Shown one piece after another: positions 36,334 through 46,661 of a stretch of DNA of 64,000 nucleotides (within the stretch, counting starts at the first letter, position 1; the number at the start of each line of letters is the position of its first letter). A program made the position numbers and the translations under genes. The notes under the pieces are model-generated. The model was not told the origin of the DNA, did not search any database, and was given only the letters and a program-made list of their open reading frames with translations. Source of the DNA: an uncultured bacterium (GTDB lineage Bacteria; Actinomycetota; Coriobacteriia; Coriobacteriales; Coriobacteriaceae); NCBI GenBank assembly GCA_905215525.1, contig CAJMQJ010000006.1, positions 62,001-126,000 on the forward strand. The letters run 5' to 3'.

Positions 36334-36362
36334 ACCGCCGGCGCGGGGGCGGCGCCGGCGGT
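36334..36362 (-). terminator. Terminator of the 96-residue protein gene
   Basis: A strong GC stem ACCGCCGGCGC / GCGCCGGCGGT, read on the minus strand, is followed by TCTTTTT. Confidence 0.82.
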
Positions 36363-36388
36363 TGCGAGAGAATATCGATTGTTGGCCG

Positions 36389-36679
36389 TTACGCAGCGAC
36401 GGCCTCGTAGACCGTGGCGCCCGAGAAGCTGTCGTGCAGGCTCTTGCCACAGATCCACGGCAGTTCGACGACCTCGCAGACCGTGTTGACCAGCTCGGAG
36501 CAGTCAGTAAAGTGGCCCTTATCGTTGAGGGCCTCGCAATCCTGAACACGCCAATAGCCATCGGTGTGCGTGATGTAGTACTCGTGATCGTTGATCGACA
36601 CGAAAGCGCGCGTCTTGGAACGCAGCAGCTTCAGAAATCCTTCGAAGTCGGTCTCGACGACATCTCCAGCCTGGAACAT
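36389..36679 (-). CDS. Small hypothetical protein, 96 residues
   Basis: The frame starts after an excellent ribosome site (AGGAGG, 6 bases before ATG) and ends before a strong terminator, so it is almost certainly expressed. The protein is soluble, acidic and aromatic, with a central segment FVSINDHEYYITHTDGYWRV that looks like a small beta-barrel or SH3-like fold, and three cysteines. I do not recognise the family. The 291 bases upstream (36680-36970) hold an AT-rich region and no other gene. Confidence 0.75.
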   Translation of the reverse strand: MFQAGDVVETDFEGFLKLLRSKTRAFVSINDHEYYITHTDGYWRVQDCEALNDKGHFTDCSELVNTVCEVVELPWICGKSLHDSFSGATVYEAVAA

Positions 36680-36970
36680 GATGTTACCTCCTGGCCCGGC
36701 GCCACCATGGCGCGTTGATAAACGTTGGTACTCCTTTAGTAAAACCTTTATCAGAGCTTATGCGCGCATCATTTAGGCAAGTGGTAAAAAACCGCAGGGT
36801 AGACGGGATAAAACGTTTAACCATCCCACCGGTTTGTCACATTCTTGCTGAAGTTTTATGCAAACCAACTTTTCCGATTGGTAGCTTGCATTGTTTGGGG
36901 CCGGCTGCGCGATTACGGTTTTGGTTCGGCGGGTAAGAACGAGGCATCGAAACCAACGTCAGGAGGACAC

Positions 36971-37492
36971 ATGGAGACCATCGAAGCGCTCATCCACCGC
37001 CGCAGCTGCCGCAAATACAGCGATCGCCCTGTCGAGGCCGAGAAGCTCGCACGCATTATCGAAGCCGGCCAGTACGCGCCGAGCGGCATGGGACGCCAGC
37101 CGGTCACGTTCGTCGCCGTCACCGACCCCGCAACCGTCGAGCGCCTCTCGCAGCTCAACGCCCAAGTTATGGGCAGCGAGGGGGATCCCTTCTACGGCGC
37201 CAAAACCGTTGTGGTAGTGCTCGTCGACCGCAGCGTGCCCACGCACCTGGAAGACGGCTCGCTCGCCATGGGCAACCTGCTCAACGCCGCCTATGCGCTG
37301 GGCGTCGATTCGTGTTGGATCCACCGCGCGCATGAGGTCTTTGACTCGCCCGAGGGCCTGGAGCTGCTGGCCAGCTGGGGCCTGCCCGCCGACGGCAGCC
37401 TGCGCGGCGTCGGTCACTGCATTCTGGGCTATGCCGAAGACACGCTACCCAAGCCCAAACCCCGCCGCGACAACGTGGTGTATGTAAAGTAA
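36971..37492 (+). CDS. Nitroreductase family protein
   Basis: This 173-residue compact nitroreductase has the N-terminal IHRRSCRKYSDRPVE phosphate-binding region, QYAPSGMGRQPVTFVAV for FMN contact, and a short C-terminal LGVDSCWIHRAHEV with GHCILGYAE. The FMN-dependent reduction partner is NAD(P)H; the physiological substrate is unknown. AGGAGG lies 5 bases before ATG 36971. It is shorter than the first nitroreductase in this window and not closely related. Confidence 0.9.
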   Translation: METIEALIHRRSCRKYSDRPVEAEKLARIIEAGQYAPSGMGRQPVTFVAVTDPATVERLSQLNAQVMGSEGDPFYGAKTVVVVLVDRSVPTHLEDGSLAMGNLLNAAYALGVDSCWIHRAHEVFDSPEGLELLASWGLPADGSLRGVGHCILGYAEDTLPKPKPRRDNVVYVK

Positions 37493-37497
37493 TTAGT

Positions 37498-37520
37498 TCC
37501 GCCGTTCTAACGAACGGCGG
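37498..37520. terminator. Hairpin between convergent genes
   Basis: Arms TCCGCCGTT and AACGGCGGA form a stem between the nitroreductase stop and the end of the next minus-strand gene. There is no clear T-run, so its role as terminator is moderate. Confidence 0.5.
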
Positions 37521-37533
37521 ACCCGCTCGCAAC

Positions 37534-38109
37534 TTATCTTGCCGGTGGAGTTGTCGTCGTTTCGTTCGTTTGAGTCGTTTCGGCGCCGTCGCCCTGTTCG
37601 TCCTCGTCCTTTTGCGCATCGGCGATAGTGGAAGCTGCCGCAACGATTCCGCGCTGGGGCGCGACGCCCGTCTGGACCTGTGCGCCCTCGACAACTTCTA
37701 TGCCTGCATGTGCGAGCTCGGGCGATTTAAACATTGCGTCCAAGTTGGCGCCGCCGCCGGCGTAGCCAAGCGCAGCGAGTGCGATGATGATTGCTGCAAC
37801 GACAGCCACGATCGGCACGTAGCGATGCCAGCCGGCGGGATTGAGCCCGCTGCGACGAGCCGCCCCGCGGCTGATGTAACCGAGCGTTCCGTCGTGCTTG
37901 AGCTTTGAGCCCACCACGCGCTTGCGGCCCCACAGCGACGACTCGGCCTGCATGGCCAAGCGAGCGCTTGCCGAAGGATAGCCATATTTAGTGCGCTTGA
38001 ACGAGCCATCAAACCCCGAGGCGTGTTTGCCCCACGTCACCGATGTCGTGCGTCGGTTAACCGGCGCGGCACTCCGCCTTCTGCGGCTCGGTTTTGAAGT
38101 CTCAGCCAT
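37534..38109 (-). CDS. Single-span membrane protein, function unknown
   Basis: This 191-residue protein has a basic cytoplasmic N-terminal half with several Arg/Lys clusters (SRRRRSA, GRKRVVGSKLK), one membrane helix at about residues 99-118 (PIVAVVAAIIIALAALGYAG) and a Gln/Glu/Thr-rich external tail (EDEQGDGAETTQTNET). The topology resembles small envelope or division-associated proteins, but no family is recognised. ATG 38109 follows GAGGGC by 3 bases. Confidence 0.7.
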   Translation of the reverse strand: MAETSKPSRRRRSAAPVNRRTTSVTWGKHASGFDGSFKRTKYGYPSASARLAMQAESSLWGRKRVVGSKLKHDGTLGYISRGAARRSGLNPAGWHRYVPIVAVVAAIIIALAALGYAGGGANLDAMFKSPELAHAGIEVVEGAQVQTGVAPQRGIVAAASTIADAQKDEDEQGDGAETTQTNETTTTPPAR

Positions 38110-38193
38110 ATGCCCTCGCACGCCGTAACCAAATCGAAACAATAACGCTTTGGACTGTAGCACACGCGTCGCGCGCGGTCACGGGCGCCTCGC

Positions 38194-39411
38194 TCAACGG
38201 TCATCGTCCTTCAGCAAGCGCCACAGCGTTGTACGGCTTATGCCCAGCACCTCCGCCGCACGGGTTCGGTTGCCGTGTAGATGATCTACAACCAGATGCG
38301 CGATATCTCGCTCGGTATCGGCCAGCGGTCGCAGGATATACAGGTCACTTTCGAGTGTCGGGGCGCCAAAGGTTGCGGTCTTAATCACGTCCTCTTGGGC
38401 GAGCACTTCCTCCGCCACAGCGCGGTCCACCGCGCCCGCCCCCACCAATATATACAGTCGTTCCGAGACCTCGCGGAGCTGCAGATAATTGCGCGGCCAG
38501 CGGTAAGCATCGAGCGTCTTCGTCGCCGCGGCGGACAGCGTGGGCGCTGCCGTCCCAAATGCATCAGCGAGATATTCCAAATAGCGCGCAACCTTTGTCG
38601 ACGCGGCTCCTTGCTCGGCAATCGCCGGCGCCACGCTCACCGCACAGGCGAAGCGCTCGGTCACAAAGGCGGCTTGATCACTTTCGCCGCCGCCCGGCAT
38701 GTCATTCGCTGTCAGCACCACATGGCAGCGCGTCGCCAACGCGGTGTCAGCCATCGTGGAAACGAGCTCGCGGAGGCGCTGGGGGCCAACCGCGTTCCAG
38801 CCCTCAATGCAAAGGGTCAGCCCCGTTTGGAACAGCGGCGATTCGGAGCTTTTGAGCACATGGCGCCAGCCCCGATCGGTGAGCTCATCGAGCGCGACGG
38901 AAACAAAGGGTTGATCGGCAAAAGGACCGTCCAGATAGAGGCGCTTGGCGATCTCGACCTGACCCGCGCCCAGCTCGCCCTCGAGCATAAGGGGCACGCC
39001 GCGCGCATAGCTCTCGGCGACCGGCGCAGCTACCGAGGCCGCCCCCTCAACGATGCCGTACGCGCTCGATTCGTAGCGGGCCTCAACTTCGTCGGCGTTG
39101 AGCCACTCGATGCCCGCATGTGCCGCGGCGCCGCGCACCTCGCGGACCACGACGACCCAAAGGCCCCCACCCTCTTTGTCGGTGGGGCGAACGGTCAGAC
39201 TCAGGCGCGTACCTGCACGTCCCATAACCAGACGCGCGCCGTCTCCTATACGGTCGAGGCGCTCAGCGACAAAAGCCGCCACATCCCGCTCAAGCGCCGC
39301 GTCATTCATGGTCGAAATCGCGACGTCCCCACGCACATCGATTGCCAATGCCGAGGCCCCGGCAGCAGCCAGGGCCTCGGTCAAGATGTTCAGCTTGGCA
39401 TCGCTATCCAT
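38194..39411 (-). CDS. TyrR/PrpR-like regulator with degenerate AAA+ domain
   Basis: This 405-residue protein has an N-terminal sensory part (1-100), a central AAA+ fold and a C-terminal Fis-type helix-turn-helix (TRAAEVLGISRTTLWRLLK). The Walker A position reads EGELGAGQV (about 144-152) without the lysine, and the GAFTGA loop needed to contact sigma-54 is absent. So it probably acts with the housekeeping sigma factor, as TyrR does, or without ATP hydrolysis. It is followed on the same strand by nothing and preceded by YeiH, whose regulator it may be (inference). ATG 39411 has only a weak ribosome site (GGGGCAAATT). Confidence 0.75.
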   Translation of the reverse strand: MDSDAKLNILTEALAAAGASALAIDVRGDVAISTMNDAALERDVAAFVAERLDRIGDGARLVMGRAGTRLSLTVRPTDKEGGGLWVVVVREVRGAAAHAGIEWLNADEVEARYESSAYGIVEGAASVAAPVAESYARGVPLMLEGELGAGQVEIAKRLYLDGPFADQPFVSVALDELTDRGWRHVLKSSESPLFQTGLTLCIEGWNAVGPQRLRELVSTMADTALATRCHVVLTANDMPGGGESDQAAFVTERFACAVSVAPAIAEQGAASTKVARYLEYLADAFGTAAPTLSAAATKTLDAYRWPRNYLQLREVSERLYILVGAGAVDRAVAEEVLAQEDVIKTATFGAPTLESDLYILRPLADTERDIAHLVVDHLHGNRTRAAEVLGISRTTLWRLLKDDDR

Positions 39412-39684
39412 AATTTGCCCCTGTCCGCGGCGACGTGCAGCCGCCGACGGTCGCACGACCGAGTGTTTCAAAATTGAACGATATTGCTCACCAAACACTA
39501 TAGGGCAGAAAGCGCCGACCTGCGAGTATAGGTGTTGCCCCGCATCGCCATCCTGGCGGGGCGATAAGAGCTCTTCGGGACTTATAAACCTGCGGACAAG
39601 CCATACCCGCAAGAGCTCCTATCGCTCCACCGTGAGAATGCGCTCACCAGCACGCAGCACGCAGCACGCAAATAAGCTACTTCT

Positions 39685-40719
39685 CTACCAGATTCCCAGC
39701 ACGTGCTGCATCCCCAAACTCATGCACGCAATGCCAATCCAGCAGCAAAAGCCCAGCGCGATGGGCTTGCCGCCCTTTTTGACAAGTTCGACGATATCGG
39801 TATTAAAGCCAATAGCCGCCATGGCCATCACGATAAAGAACTTCGACAGCTCCTTGATGGGCGCCGTAATGGACGCGGGAAGCTGAAGCACCGTGGTGAT
39901 TACGCTCGCCAGCACAAAGAACAGCACAAACATGGGAAACGCGCGTTTAAGCGAGAACGTGCTTTTGGCGTCGCCGCCGGCCTTGCGCGCCAGATGCATC
40001 TGCCAGCATGCGAGGACCAACGTGATGGGAATAATGGCCAGCGTCCTGGTGAGCTTGACCACCGTAGCGCTCTCGAGCACATTGGCGCCGGGATGCATGC
40101 TGTCCCAAGCGCTCGCCGCAGCCGTTACGGACGAGGTGTCGTTGATGGCGGTGCCGGCAAACAGGCCAAAGCCCTCGTTGGTCAGCCCGAGCATGCCGCC
40201 GAGCGTCGGAAACACGAGCGCCGCGATAACGTTAAACAGGAAGATGACCGAAATAGCCTGGGCAATCTCGCGATCGTCGGCATCGATGACGGGCGCGGTC
40301 GCGGCGATGGCAGAACCGCCGCAAATCGACGAACCCACACCCACAAGCGTCGCGATCTTGCCCGGCACGTTCATAACGCGGCAGAGCACAAAGGCGATGA
40401 CGAGCGAGGTCGAGATCGTCGCCACGATAATCGGCAGCGACTGGGCGCCCTTGGACAGAATCTGGGAGAGGTTCATGCCAAAGCCAAGCAGGATAACCGC
40501 GTACTGCAAGACTTTTTTGGACGTATAGGTAACGCCGGCGGCGAGCTGTTCGCGATGATTCTTGGGAAAGACGAGCGCCAGAACCATGCCGAAGAGGATG
40601 GCGAATACCGGCCCACCGACCACCTCAATCTGTTTGCCGAGCAGCGTTGCGGGGATAGCGATGATCAGGCAGAACATGACACCCTTCCAGCGCTCGCGTA
40701 CGATATTCGCCAGTTGCAT
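39685..40719 (-). CDS. YeiH family putative sulfate exporter
   Basis: This 344-residue membrane protein has about ten helices with the UPF0324/YeiH signatures GFGMNLSQIL, VGSSICGGSAI and AGTAINDTSSVTAA. The family is annotated as putative sulfate exporters, but transport has not been firmly shown. AAGGAAT lies 5 bases before the ATG. A GntR regulator is transcribed divergently from 40883, and the AAA+/Fis regulator lies downstream, so two regulators flank it. Confidence 0.9.
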   Translation of the reverse strand: MQLANIVRERWKGVMFCLIIAIPATLLGKQIEVVGGPVFAILFGMVLALVFPKNHREQLAAGVTYTSKKVLQYAVILLGFGMNLSQILSKGAQSLPIIVATISTSLVIAFVLCRVMNVPGKIATLVGVGSSICGGSAIAATAPVIDADDREIAQAISVIFLFNVIAALVFPTLGGMLGLTNEGFGLFAGTAINDTSSVTAAASAWDSMHPGANVLESATVVKLTRTLAIIPITLVLACWQMHLARKAGGDAKSTFSLKRAFPMFVLFFVLASVITTVLQLPASITAPIKELSKFFIVMAMAAIGFNTDIVELVKKGGKPIALGFCCWIGIACMSLGMQHVLGIW

Positions 40720-40882
40720 ATGGGATTCCTTCTTTCTCTTTCACGTTTGCGACGGCTTATGATACGGCAACATTGGGCATAGCCTTGCGCAAACACAGAC
40801 TAAGATTCCGCAATAGTTCTCGGGCGACAGCCGAATTACCCTCCGCGGAGAGCTGATTCGCGGCATAATTAACAACTGACAT

Positions 40883-41614
40883 ATGAGTTTGATAGAACAG
40901 TTGCGAGGCGCTATGGAAGAATCGATGCACGTCGGCGAGCAGGAAACGAGCCTACAGGACCAGTCCTACCACACCATTCGACGCAAAATCGTCTACCTGG
41001 ACTATAAGCCGGGCGAAAAGCTGGGCGTCAAGCAACTTTGCGACGACCTGGACATGGGTCGCACGCCCGTGCGCGAGGCTTTGGTTCGCTTGGCGCAGGA
41101 GGGCCTGGTGCGCACCGTGCCCCAGAGCGGCACCTACGTCTCGCCCATCAACCTCACCCTTGCCGAGAGTGCCTGTTACATCCGCGAGCATCTGGAAAAG
41201 CAGGTGATCGTGGAGTGCTGTGCGCGCGCCACGTCGGCCGGCATCGAGCAGCTCGACCGCGCCATCGCGCTGCAGGAAAAGGCCATGGCCGAAGAGGATC
41301 GCATCGGCTTCTTTTTGAGCGACAACCTCATGCATCACATGATTTTTAGCATCGCATGCCGCAGCACTGTGTGGTCGTGGCTCGAGGAGACCAATGCCGA
41401 CCTGGAGCGCTTCCGCTGGCTGCGCGCCGCCACGCAGGTTCTCGACAATCAGGACATCGTGAACGAGCACAAGCAGATTCGCCGCACCATCGCCGGTCGC
41501 GACCCCATCGAAGCGAGCTTTTTGGTCAGCAAGCACCTGCACATGATGTTCCGCAACCAAACCGAAGTTCTGGACCAGTTCCCCGAGTACTTCGAGACCA
41601 GCAAGCTCCGCTAA
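40883..41614 (+). CDS. GntR family regulator, FadR/VanR subgroup
   Basis: This 243-residue protein has an N-terminal winged helix (GEKLGVKQLCDDLDMGRTPV followed by REALVRLAQEGLV) and an all-helical FCD ligand domain (from about residue 100) with metal-binding His in NLMHHMIF and SKHLHMMF. It probably responds to a small organic acid. ATG 40883 lacks a clear ribosome site; ATG 40913 has GCGAGG at 5 bases and would still keep the DNA-binding domain. It is divergent from yeiH. The stop codon overlaps a GGGACAGG palindrome. Confidence 0.88.
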   Translation: MSLIEQLRGAMEESMHVGEQETSLQDQSYHTIRRKIVYLDYKPGEKLGVKQLCDDLDMGRTPVREALVRLAQEGLVRTVPQSGTYVSPINLTLAESACYIREHLEKQVIVECCARATSAGIEQLDRAIALQEKAMAEEDRIGFFLSDNLMHHMIFSIACRSTVWSWLEETNADLERFRWLRAATQVLDNQDIVNEHKQIRRTIAGRDPIEASFLVSKHLHMMFRNQTEVLDQFPEYFETSKLR

Positions 41615-41662
41615 CCTGCCAAAAAGGGACAGGTTTATTTTGGCAGGTTTTATCTTGGCAAA
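41613..41662. repeat. GGGACAGG palindrome, copy 1
   Basis: Arms AACCTGCCAAAA and TTTTGGCAGGTT flank a core with GGGACAGG; the flank TTTTATCT is shared with copies at 43793, 48371, 50458 and 51319. The left end overlaps the TAA of the gntR gene. Confidence 0.85.
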
Positions 41663-41667
41663 CGCAG

Positions 41668-41705
41668 AAAAGGCCCGGCTCCGTCTTGATGCGGAGCCGG
41701 GCCTT
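41668..41705 (-). terminator. glmS terminator
   Basis: The arms AAGGCCCGGCTCCG and CGGAGCCGGGCCTT form a perfect 14-base stem followed on the minus strand by TTCTG. Confidence 0.85.
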
Positions 41706-41728
41706 AGTCGCTAGAACGGCGGAACCAA

Positions 41729-43576
<1,848 letters not shown>

Positions 43577-43674
43577 AGGACAAATCCCTTCGTTCGCGTG
43601 ACTGCAAGACGTCCACGCACAAGGGGCGCTGAGACGTACAACGTTCGAGTATTGTACTCACGCAAACGCAAGCT

Positions 43675-43710
43675 GATATACCAGAAGTGGTATCTCAACT
43701 TAGATACCAC
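43675..43710. promoter_or_regulatory. Operator block upstream of glmS
   Basis: ATACCAGAAGTGGTAT (43678-43693) is a perfect palindrome, and GTGGTATC (43687-43694) pairs with GATACCAC (43703-43710). So three half-sites of TGGTAT sequence lie together. They resemble HutC/GntR-type sites such as TGGTNTAGACCA, recognised by amino-sugar regulators. The TACAAT -10 candidate of glmS lies at 43651-43656, so the block is near its -35 region. Confidence 0.6.
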
Positions 43711-43734
43711 CCGATGCACACACGTCCAGCCGGT

Positions 43735-43777
43735 CCAAACCACCACAATGGGAACAGGCACCTTTGTGGTGGCTTGG
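43735..43777. repeat. CCACCACAA palindrome with GGGAACAGGCACC core
   Basis: Arms CCAAACCACCACAA and TTGTGGTGGCTTGG surround GGGAACAGGCACC. It is a sibling of the element at 966-1025. Confidence 0.78.
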
Positions 43778-43792
43778 TCTGGCAGCATCGTT

Positions 43793-43842
43793 TCCCCAGA
43801 TAAAACCTGCCAAAATAAACCTGTCCCTAATTGGCAGGTTTT
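43793..43842. repeat. GGGACAGG palindrome, copy 2 (reverse)
   Basis: Same family as 41613-41662 but inverted: CCCCAGATAAAACCTGCC at the left, core CCTGTCCC, right arm GGCAGGTTTT. Confidence 0.85.
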
Positions 43843-43906
43843 GCCACCCCGGGGGCGGGCGATGCTACAATCTGGCTTGTACTTGAAACGCATCAAAGGG
43901 GCCGCT

Positions 43907-45040
43907 ATGGCAAAGGTTAAAATCAGCGACGTCGCGCGCGAAGCCGGGGTTTCGTTGGGCACGGTTTCCAACGCGCTCAACCATCCCGAAAAGTTGCGTC
44001 CCGAGACCCTCAAGCTCATTAACGAAACCATCAATCGACTGGGCTACCTGCCCAACCAAAGCGCTCGTCAGCTCGCGGGCGGTGCCACCAAGTCCTTTGG
44101 CCTGGTGCTCCCCCGTCTCGATCATGGCTTTTCGCTCCAAATCGCCAGCGGCGCCCACAACGAGGCCCGCAAGCACGGCTACGACCTGCTCATCGCCAAC
44201 GCCGATAACGACGATATTCTAGAGGACCATTACCTGCGCTACTTTATGGGCACCCAGATGTCCGGCGTCATGGTTCAGCCCATGGCATCCCCCGACTGGC
44301 ACCCCGCCATGACCAAGATGCCCGTGCCGATCGTCCATCTGGACATCCATTGCTCCGAGCCCGGCTACTACGTAGCGGCCGACAACGAGGCCCAGGGTCG
44401 CATCATTGCCGAACTTGCTATCGCCCGCGGCGCGCACCATATTGTCGTCGTCGGCCGAGCAGCATTTATGCAACTCACCCTGCGCGTCCTTGGCATTCAT
44501 AAGGCGCTCGCCCTGCACCGCGATATCAAGATCGAAGTCATCGACGCCGGTGAATGGAATACCGCTGCCGACGGCTACGGCATCGGTGCCCAAATCGCCG
44601 AGCGCCCCGCGGACGAACGTCCCGATTTTGTCGTCGGCCTGACTGATGTGTTGGCCTCGGGCGTCGTTTCGGCACTGGTCGACAAGGGCATCTCTGTCCC
44701 CGGGCAAGTACGCGTGGCCGGATGCGACGGCAACCCGCTCGCTTGGAGCGGATCGGTCCCGCTCACTACGGTAGCGCCCCCGGGCTACGAGATTGGCCGC
44801 AAGGGCGTTCAATTGCTCATGGAGCAAATCGAGAACAAGGCCCCGGCAAAGACCAAGCACGTCCACATCGGCTCTGCCGCGCGCACCGTCGCCGCGGTCA
44901 CGGCCACCGAGGACATTAACCGTCAGGAGCTCGTGCGCCCCTTCTTGCTCGAACGTATGAGCACCCAAAAGGCCGAGCAGCACCCGACGGGCCCATCCGC
45001 GGCCCCAATAACCGACATCAACCTGGGCGCCTACCTGTAA
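43907..45040 (+). CDS. LacI family transcriptional regulator
   Basis: This 377-residue protein has the LacI helix-turn-helix at its start (ISDVAREAGVSLGTVSNALN, about residues 5-24; then SARQLAGGATKSFGLVLP at the hinge) and a periplasmic-binding-like sensor domain to about 340. AAGGGG lies 5 bases before ATG 43907. It stands between glmS and an ATPase gene; no sugar catabolic operon adjoins it, so the effector and targets are unknown. The last residues, TDINLGAYL, recur as a fragment at 50522-50560, hinting at a past duplication of this gene family here. Confidence 0.94.
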   Translation: MAKVKISDVAREAGVSLGTVSNALNHPEKLRPETLKLINETINRLGYLPNQSARQLAGGATKSFGLVLPRLDHGFSLQIASGAHNEARKHGYDLLIANADNDDILEDHYLRYFMGTQMSGVMVQPMASPDWHPAMTKMPVPIVHLDIHCSEPGYYVAADNEAQGRIIAELAIARGAHHIVVVGRAAFMQLTLRVLGIHKALALHRDIKIEVIDAGEWNTAADGYGIGAQIAERPADERPDFVVGLTDVLASGVVSALVDKGISVPGQVRVAGCDGNPLAWSGSVPLTTVAPPGYEIGRKGVQLLMEQIENKAPAKTKHVHIGSAARTVAAVTATEDINRQELVRPFLLERMSTQKAEQHPTGPSAAPITDINLGAYL

Positions 45041-45042
45041 CA

Positions 45043-45083
45043 AAAAACGCCGCAACGGGAACAGCCCCGCTGCGGCGTTTTTG
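45043..45083 (+). terminator. lacI terminator
   Basis: Arms AAAAACGCCGCA and TGCGGCGTTTTT enclose a loop with CGGGAACAGCCCCG, the same GGGA(A)CAG core seen in the palindromes. A T-run follows. Confidence 0.9.
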
Positions 45084-45254
45084 CTGGCCCCACGGGCCTT
45101 CCCCATTTAGCCGGACCTGCGGCTACGGATATTTATGGAATGTAATCCATTTTTCATTAGCTTTTTTGTTAAAATAGACTCAATTCCATATTTTTAGATA
45201 TTTCCTATAAGTATTGATTTTGCTCCAGTTTTTTCTCGCCAAGAAAGGGGTTTC

Positions 45255-46460
45255 ATGAATCTGATTGATCGCAAACAGTACCTCGACTGGCTCATTTCGT
45301 GGAAAGACTCACACGTCATCAAGGTCGTTTCGGGCGTGCGAAGGTCCGGCAAATCAAAGCTATTCGAAATCTACCGTAGCTACCTGCGCGATCATGGAAT
45401 CACAGGCGACCAGGTTATATCCCTCAACTTTGAAGACCTGGAGTTCGAGTCGCTTACGTCGTATAGAGCGCTCTACGACTACATTTCCGCCAGACTCGTC
45501 CCCGATAAGATGAACTACGTTTTTCTGGACGAGATACAGCACGTCGAGCATTTCGAAAAAGCCGTCGACAGTCTTTTTATCAAGGACAATGTCGACCTCC
45601 ACATAACCGGTTCCAACGCTTATCTGCTCTCGAGCGAGCTGGCAACTTTGCTCTCCGGCCGCTACGTAGAGCTCAAGATGCTGCCCCTATCCTTTAAAGA
45701 GTTTTGCTCGGCAAAAACCAATGACGGAAAGGCTCCCGCGCAGTTGTTTGACGAGTACATAACCAGGGGCTCTTTTCCCTTTATCGCCGAGACGGGTATT
45801 CAGGGACCCCAGGCGCGCGATTATCTTATGAGCCTCTACGATACCATCGTCATACGCGACGTTATCGAACGCCTGAAGGTCTCGGACGTCCCGACCCTGC
45901 GCGATATCACCAAGTTCCTACTCCATAGCATTGGAAACCGGATCTCGATTAAAAAAATCTCCGACACGCTCTCGTCCAACGGCAACAAAACCGACCAGAA
46001 AACCGTAGCCAAGTACCTCAAAGGCTTAACAGACAGCCTTGTGCTGTACTTTGCTCCGCGCTATAACGTGCGCGGTCGGCAGCTTCTTTCAACAAACGGC
46101 AAATACTACGCCGTTGACCTTGGACTTAGAGGCGCTCTCGTCAAAACCCAAAGCAGCGATATCGGTCATATCCTCGAAAATGTTGTTTATCTCGAGCTCC
46201 TACGCCGTGGATACGACGTCTACGTGGGCGATATCGACGGCGGGGAAATTGATTTTGTTGCCCTAAAGTCAGACGAGACAGCCTATTTTCAGGTTTCAGC
46301 CACAACGCTCGACGAAACTACCCTCGATCGAGAGTTGGCCCCCTTTAAGAAAGTCCGAGACAACTACCCCAAGACGCTTCTTACGCTCGACACGCTGTTT
46401 GCGCTTGCGAACTACGAAGGAGTCCGCAAGCGCAACGTGATCGACTGGCTCCTGGAGTAA
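45255..46460 (+). CDS. AAA_14 / DUF4143 family ATPase
   Basis: This 401-residue protein has a P-loop (GVRRSGKS, about 27-34), Walker B VFLDEIQ (89-95), a sensor region TGSNAYLLSS and SGRYVELKMLPLSFKEF, followed by a DUF4143 C-terminal domain (about 200-380) with a nuclease-like ending (GGEIDFVALKSDETAYFQVS resembles a PD-(D/E)XK core). The family is common in gut bacteria and of unknown function. The gene and its promoter region are poorer in G/C than the surroundings, which suggests transfer. AAGGGG precedes the ATG. It is alone in its transcript. Confidence 0.9.
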   Translation: MNLIDRKQYLDWLISWKDSHVIKVVSGVRRSGKSKLFEIYRSYLRDHGITGDQVISLNFEDLEFESLTSYRALYDYISARLVPDKMNYVFLDEIQHVEHFEKAVDSLFIKDNVDLHITGSNAYLLSSELATLLSGRYVELKMLPLSFKEFCSAKTNDGKAPAQLFDEYITRGSFPFIAETGIQGPQARDYLMSLYDTIVIRDVIERLKVSDVPTLRDITKFLLHSIGNRISIKKISDTLSSNGNKTDQKTVAKYLKGLTDSLVLYFAPRYNVRGRQLLSTNGKYYAVDLGLRGALVKTQSSDIGHILENVVYLELLRRGYDVYVGDIDGGEIDFVALKSDETAYFQVSATTLDETTLDRELAPFKKVRDNYPKTLLTLDTLFALANYEGVRKRNVIDWLLE

Positions 46461-46527
46461 CTTGTAACGTCATAACCCTCCGCCAGCTCCTTACCAAGGC
46501 CGCAGCCCCAGTCGCTTAAAGCACAAT

Positions 46528-46574
46528 GCCCCTCTTATCGGCCAAAACAGCAATCTTGGCGTGATAAGAGGGGC
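46528..46574. terminator. Bidirectional hairpin between ATPase and HAD genes
   Basis: Perfect arms GCCCCTCTTATC and GATAAGAGGGGC flank a loop with a minor CCAA/TTGG pairing. It lies between convergent genes; no T-run is present, so termination is inferred from position. Confidence 0.5.
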
Positions 46575-46661
46575 TGACTGCGTCAGCGCCTCCACGCAGG
46601 CGCCGTTACCGTCACCGTCCTGCGGGATCGGGCGCGGGGCATGGCGACTCGCGTGCAAACG

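Larger units (their letters stand above)
43577..43906. other. glmS-lacI divergent intergenic region
   Basis: About 330 bases without a gene. Reading from glmS it contains the operator block at 43675-43710, a CCACCACAA palindrome (43735-43777) and a GGGACAGG palindrome in reverse orientation (43793-43842) that ends 65 bases before lacI. Nothing else is apparent. Confidence 0.7.

Noticed and set aside
43577..43730. glmS ribozyme/riboswitch
   Set aside because: No conserved ribozyme core could be recognised upstream of glmS; a palindromic operator block is there instead.
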